DNA of 64,000 nucleotides from Nitrospira defluvii. Lineage in GTDB: Bacteria; Nitrospirota; Nitrospiria; Nitrospirales; Nitrospiraceae. The notes below the pieces were generated by a model, which did no database searches, was not told the origin of the DNA, and worked only from the letters and a program-made list of their open reading frames with translations. The stretch is taken from contig FP929003.1 of assembly GCA_000196815.1 (NCBI GenBank), positions 4,115,501 to 4,179,500 of the forward strand. The letters are read 5' to 3'. Within the stretch, counting starts at the first letter, position 1. Every line of letters starts with the position of its first letter. Positions 60,160 through 64,000 of the stretch are shown one piece after another. The position numbers and the translations under genes are program-made.

Positions 60160-63100
60160 ATGTCCTCCTCGCAGTCGTTTCCCGACAGAGAGCCTCCGTC
60201 GACCTCTCCATTATTCAAACCCATAGATTCAGCCCGGGACAGCAGCATCGCCTTGCAACGGGTGACGCTTCTTTATGAGGCGATGCCGGCCGCGCTGGTG
60301 GCCGGGCTCGGCTGCGCACTCGCCCTGATTGCAGTCAATTGGCCTGTCGTCCCGCACGACCGGCTGCTCGCCTGGCTGCTGTACCATCTGGTCCTCGCAG
60401 CAGGCCGATACGGGCTCGCCCGAAAGTTCACGGCCACCAGGCCGGGCCCCGCCAACATCGAGCGCTGGGACCGGGCATTTCTGGCCGGCACGACACTCGC
60501 GGGTCTCGGCTGGGGCGCCTCTGCCCTGTTGCTGCTTCCGGAATCCTCGCCGGCCCACCAGGTTTTTCTGGCCTTCGTGCTCGCAGGCATTACAGCCGGC
60601 GCCGCCTCCACCCTAGCGGCTCGCTTCGACGCCTTTTTGTCTTTCTCTCTTCCGATATTGACGCCACTCATCCTGCGACTCTTCGCCCTCGACCATGAGC
60701 AAGCCCTGCCGATGGCGATCTGCACCCTGCTCTTCTCGCTGCTCATGGTCTACACGGCGTACCGGACGTCCAACACTGTCCTGGAAACCCTCCGGCTGAA
60801 ATATCACAACGCCCAATTGGTGGATCAACTCACCGGGCAATTGCAGGAAGGGGAGCAGATGGAACTGCTCCTCACCGTCAAGACCGAACACCATCGCTTT
60901 ATCATGGAGTATGCGCAGGACATCATCTATCGGACAGACCGGAGCGGCCGTTTCACGTTCATCAATCCCGCGGTCATCCGGCTCCTGGGGTATCACGAGA
61001 CGGAGATGCTCGGCCATCGGGCGCTGGATTTCGTTCATCCCGATTACCGCCGCCCGACCGAACGTTTCTACCTCCGGCAATTTCTCCGGAAGACAGCCAG
61101 CACCTATTGTGAATTCCCTCTAGTCACCCACACGCAACAGACCCTGTGGGTCGGGCAGAATGTGCAGCTGCTGCAACGCGACGAGGAGGTCATCGGGTTC
61201 CAGGCCGTGGTACGCGACATTTCCGTCCGGAAACAGACCGAAGAAGCGTTACGCGTCAGCCAGGAGCGATACCGCGCGCTGTTCGAGAGCAGCCCCGAAA
61301 TGCTGCTGACCGTCGACGCCCAGGGCACATTGCTGACGGTCAATACCACCACCGCCGCCGAATTGGGCTACGAGGCCGACGAGCTGATCGGTCAACCGGT
61401 GGCGCGAATCGTTCACCCGGATGACCACGGCAGCATGGAAAAGCACTTTGCCGACTCCCTCCGTCGACCGGGAGAAGTCCTCCGCTGGAATTTCCGGAAG
61501 CTGCGCAAGGACGGGAGCCTGCTCTGGGTGAGAGAAGCCGCCCGGGCCGTGCGTAACTCCGACGGACAGTTCGATATCATCATCGTGTGCGAAAACGTGA
61601 CCGAACAGAAAGGCATCGAAGATGCCCTGACCCAGACGCGCCAACTCCTGGAGTCCATCGTCGAGCACATTCCCCACATGGTCTTTTTAAAAGACGCGCA
61701 AGAATTGCGCTTCGTCCAGTTCAATAAAGCGGGCGAAGACCTGATCGGCCTGCCGCGAGAGGCGCTCCTGGGAAAGAATGATTTCGATTTCTTCCCTCTG
61801 GAGCAGGCGGAATTCTTTACCGCCAGAGACCGCGAGGTCCTGACCGGCGGCACGATGATGGACATTCCGGCCGAACCGATCCAGACCAAAGATCATGGCC
61901 TCCGGTGGCTCCACACCAAGAAGCTTCCCCTCTACGACCAGGCCGGCATGCCGCGCTATCTGCTCGGTATTTCGGAAGACATCACGGACCGGAAACAACG
62001 CGAAGAGGCCGAACGGCTGCGCTTGGGGAAATTGGAGACACAACAAGCCGTGCTGCATGAGTTGGCGGAAGATCCGGCCATCCATAGCGGACACCCGCAG
62101 CAAGCCTTCCCGGTCATTACCGAATATGCGGTGAGCACGTTTGCCGTCGAACGAGCCGGCATCTGGCTCTTTGACGAGCATCAGTCCGCATTGATCCTGC
62201 AGGATCTGTTCGAAGCCACCCCCAAACACCATCTGCAGGGAACGACGCTCTCGACCGGTGAATACCCGGCCTACCTGCATGCGCTCGAAACCGAACCCTA
62301 CTCGCTCGCGGCCCATGACGCGCAGACCGATCCCCGCACGAAGGAATTGACACCGTCGTACCTGACCCCGCTTGGCATCGTGGCCATGTTGGACGCCCCG
62401 ATCCGCCGGCATGGTCGCGTGGTCGGCGTGTTATGCCTCGAACACATCGGTCCGGCCAGAGTCTGGACCACAGAGGAACAAACGTTCGCCGCCTCCCTGG
62501 CCGCCATGGCGACCCTGACCCTGGAGGCGTCGGACCGCCGTCAGGCTCAAGAGGCGCTGGAGCACCATGTCCGTGAACGCACCGGCGAGTTGCGCCGGAC
62601 GACTGCCCATCTTCAGACCATCATCGAAGAGTCCCCGCTGGCAATGATCGAATTGGACCAAGCGGGCCTCGTGACCACATGGAATGCCGCCGCCACCGCC
62701 CTCTTCGGCTGGACTAAAGACGAGGTGCTGGGCAAGGAGCTCCCTTATGTGCCTCCCGGCCAGGAGGAGGTGTCGGAAGAATTGTGGACGGCAGTGATGA
62801 GCGGCGCCGCACCGCGCAATCTCGAATTGCGCCGCCAGAAAAATGACGGAACCCTGGTAGATGTGAACATGTGGGGCAGCCTGCTCCAAGGTCCGGCAGG
62901 CCAGGCGGTCGGCTCCATCGGATTCTTCGTCGATATCACGAAGCACAAACAACTCGAAGATCAGCTCCGGCAGGCCCACAAGATGGAAGGGATCGGCCGC
63001 TTGGCCGGCGGCGTGGCCCACGATTTCAACAACCTGCTCACCGTCATCAACGGGTGCGCCACGCTCGTGTTGGACCAGGTGCGGGCCGAGGATCCGCTTC

Positions 63101-64000
63101 GTCGCTCGCTGACCGAGATCCTGACCGCCGGCCAGCGGGCGGCGGCCTTGACCAGGCAGCTTCTGGCCTTCAGCCGGCGCCAAGTGTTGACGTTCCAGGT
63201 CTTCGACCTCAATGAGGCGCTCTCGTCCATCAGCTCTATGATCGAACGGTTGATCGGCGAAGACATCAGCCTGGTCAGAAATCTCGACTCGCGGCCCTGT
63301 ACCATTCGCGCAGACAGAGGACAGATCGATCAAGTGGTGCTGAATCTGGCCGTAAACGCCAAAGATGCCATGCCTACCGGCGGAACCCTCACGATGGCGA
63401 CGCAGGTTCTGCTGATCACACCGGACAGCCCCGTGCCCCATCCCGCATTACTCCCGGGAGCCTATGCGCACCTGTCGATCCGCGACTCCGGGCAGGGCAT
63501 GGACCGCACGACCCTCTCCCATATTTTCGAACCCTTCTTCACCACCAAAGAAGAAGGCAAAGGAACCGGACTGGGATTGGCCACGGTCTACGGCATCGTC
63601 AAACAAAGTCAGGGGTTCATCTTCGCCGACAGCAGACCAGGTGAGGGCTCGACCTTCGACCTCTACTTTCCGTTGGTCGAAGCGCCGCCGCTCGCTGCCG
63701 CGCCGGCACTCCCATCCCGGCCACACTGCGGGCGGGAGACGATCCTGCTGGTCGAGGATCAGCATGCCGTCCGGCTGCTGCTCACCCAGGCCCTGTCCGA
63801 TTACGGCTACACCCTGCTGGAAGCCTCCAGCGGACAGGAAGCGCTCCGCCTCGTCGCCGCCGCCCGCACCCCCATTCATATTCTGCTTACGGACGTCGTG
63901 ATGCCGCAGATGACAGGACCAGCCTTGGCCGAGCACCTGCGTCGGCAATGGCCCGGGCTACGGGTGCTCTTTATGTCGGGATATGCCGAGGGAAGCGTGT
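60160..64000 (+). CDS. Hybrid sensor histidine kinase, truncated by the window edge
   Basis: At least 1280 residues, open to the right edge. It has a membrane region of several hydrophobic segments (about 45-210), a coiled-coil linker and PAS domains at about 250-360, 370-490 and 500-620 (SRERY..LFESSPEMLLTVD is the second). A GAF domain lies at about 645-790 and a further PAS at about 815-925. HisKA has His954 (GGVAHDFNNLL), and HATPase follows (NLAVNAKDAM, DSGQGM, GTGLGLATVYGIV). The receiver has Asp1245 (LLTDVVMPQMTG). The ATG at 60160 has GGGAG upstream; an ATG 24 bp earlier lacks one. Confidence 0.9.
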   Translation, partial: MSSSQSFPDREPPSTSPLFKPIDSARDSSIALQRVTLLYEAMPAALVAGLGCALALIAVNWPVVPHDRLLAWLLYHLVLAAGRYGLARKFTATRPGPANIERWDRAFLAGTTLAGLGWGASALLLLPESSPAHQVFLAFVLAGITAGAASTLAARFDAFLSFSLPILTPLILRLFALDHEQALPMAICTLLFSLLMVYTAYRTSNTVLETLRLKYHNAQLVDQLTGQLQEGEQMELLLTVKTEHHRFIMEYAQDIIYRTDRSGRFTFINPAVIRLLGYHETEMLGHRALDFVHPDYRRPTERFYLRQFLRKTASTYCEFPLVTHTQQTLWVGQNVQLLQRDEEVIGFQAVVRDISVRKQTEEALRVSQERYRALFESSPEMLLTVDAQGTLLTVNTTTAAELGYEADELIGQPVARIVHPDDHGSMEKHFADSLRRPGEVLRWNFRKLRKDGSLLWVREAARAVRNSDGQFDIIIVCENVTEQKGIEDALTQTRQLLESIVEHIPHMVFLKDAQELRFVQFNKAGEDLIGLPREALLGKNDFDFFPLEQAEFFTARDREVLTGGTMMDIPAEPIQTKDHGLRWLHTKKLPLYDQAGMPRYLLGISEDITDRKQREEAERLRLGKLETQQAVLHELAEDPAIHSGHPQQAFPVITEYAVSTFAVERAGIWLFDEHQSALILQDLFEATPKHHLQGTTLSTGEYPAYLHALETEPYSLAAHDAQTDPRTKELTPSYLTPLGIVAMLDAPIRRHGRVVGVLCLEHIGPARVWTTEEQTFAASLAAMATLTLEASDRRQAQEALEHHVRERTGELRRTTAHLQTIIEESPLAMIELDQAGLVTTWNAAATALFGWTKDEVLGKELPYVPPGQEEVSEELWTAVMSGAAPRNLELRRQKNDGTLVDVNMWGSLLQGPAGQAVGSIGFFVDITKHKQLEDQLRQAHKMEGIGRLAGGVAHDFNNLLTVINGCATLVLDQVRAEDPLRRSLTEILTAGQRAAALTRQLLAFSRRQVLTFQVFDLNEALSSISSMIERLIGEDISLVRNLDSRPCTIRADRGQIDQVVLNLAVNAKDAMPTGGTLTMATQVLLITPDSPVPHPALLPGAYAHLSIRDSGQGMDRTTLSHIFEPFFTTKEEGKGTGLGLATVYGIVKQSQGFIFADSRPGEGSTFDLYFPLVEAPPLAAAPALPSRPHCGRETILLVEDQHAVRLLLTQALSDYGYTLLEASSGQEALRLVAAARTPIHILLTDVVMPQMTGPALAEHLRRQWPGLRVLFMSGYAEGSV

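Noticed and set aside
62431-63441. 336-codon frame antisense to the histidine kinase
   Set aside because: The plus strand holds continuous PAS, HisKA and HATPase motifs here; the reverse frame has none.

Overview
The window is a GC-rich stretch of a Gram-negative bacterial chromosome. LPS and outer-membrane genes (lptE, mlaA, a TonB-type protein) establish the cell envelope. The overall gene repertoire (DUF3015, paired SUMF1-like periplasmic proteins, DUF4105, abundant c-di-GMP and sensor proteins) suggests a Nitrospira-type organism. That assignment is inference from remembered gene content, not from a search.

Left part (1-40 kb), host chromosome: Rieske oxygenase, CPA2 cation/proton antiporter, HAD hydrolase (apparent CTG start), nucleotide-sugar epimerase, an MBL-fold protein behind a VOC protein, two SUMF1-fold proteins, hemD, YceI, a TonB-like protein, the tdh-kbl threonine-degradation pair, mlaA, alpha/beta hydrolase, DUF4105, DUF3015, a decayed metallophosphoesterase, an M48 protease, AIM24, a three-gene translationally coupled c-di-GMP-type operon, an ECF sigma operon (sigma, membrane protein, secreted protein, DUF3106), a 1624-residue TPR/low-complexity membrane protein carrying a recurring PMPW[DE]Q[IV]E motif, an osmolyte cluster (glycosyl-3-phosphoglycerate synthase, its phosphatase, a TM-helix channel-like protein) and three PilZ proteins. 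Four intergenic copies of a foldback element (about 125 bp in three, 191 bp in one) lie at 3.5, 6.3, 14.7 and 24.4 kb. Their arms differ between copies but match within each copy, around a conserved GTAC-N7/8-GTAC centre.

Middle (40,171-53,549), a 13.4 kb integrated element bounded by an exact 24 bp direct repeat. The right copy lies in the 3' end of tRNA-His. It carries a tyrosine integrase, a DnaB-type helicase, an initiator-like protein with iteron-like repeats inside its gene, three small HTH proteins, a serine recombinase, a terminase-small-subunit-like gene and a coiled-coil protein. A reverse-strand cargo block holds a GIY-YIG/transmembrane/Sel1 fusion. There is no large terminase, portal, capsid or tail gene, so it looks like a phage satellite. 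The att core lies inside the integrase reading frame. Excision would replace the last 11 integrase residues with a 55-residue tail encoded at the other end of the element, and would place the packaging-type module directly behind the integrase gene.

Right part (53.5-64 kb), host again: tRNA-His, pyrF, rpsT, the leuS-lptE-holA run, a methyltransferase and a large hybrid histidine kinase that continues past the right edge.
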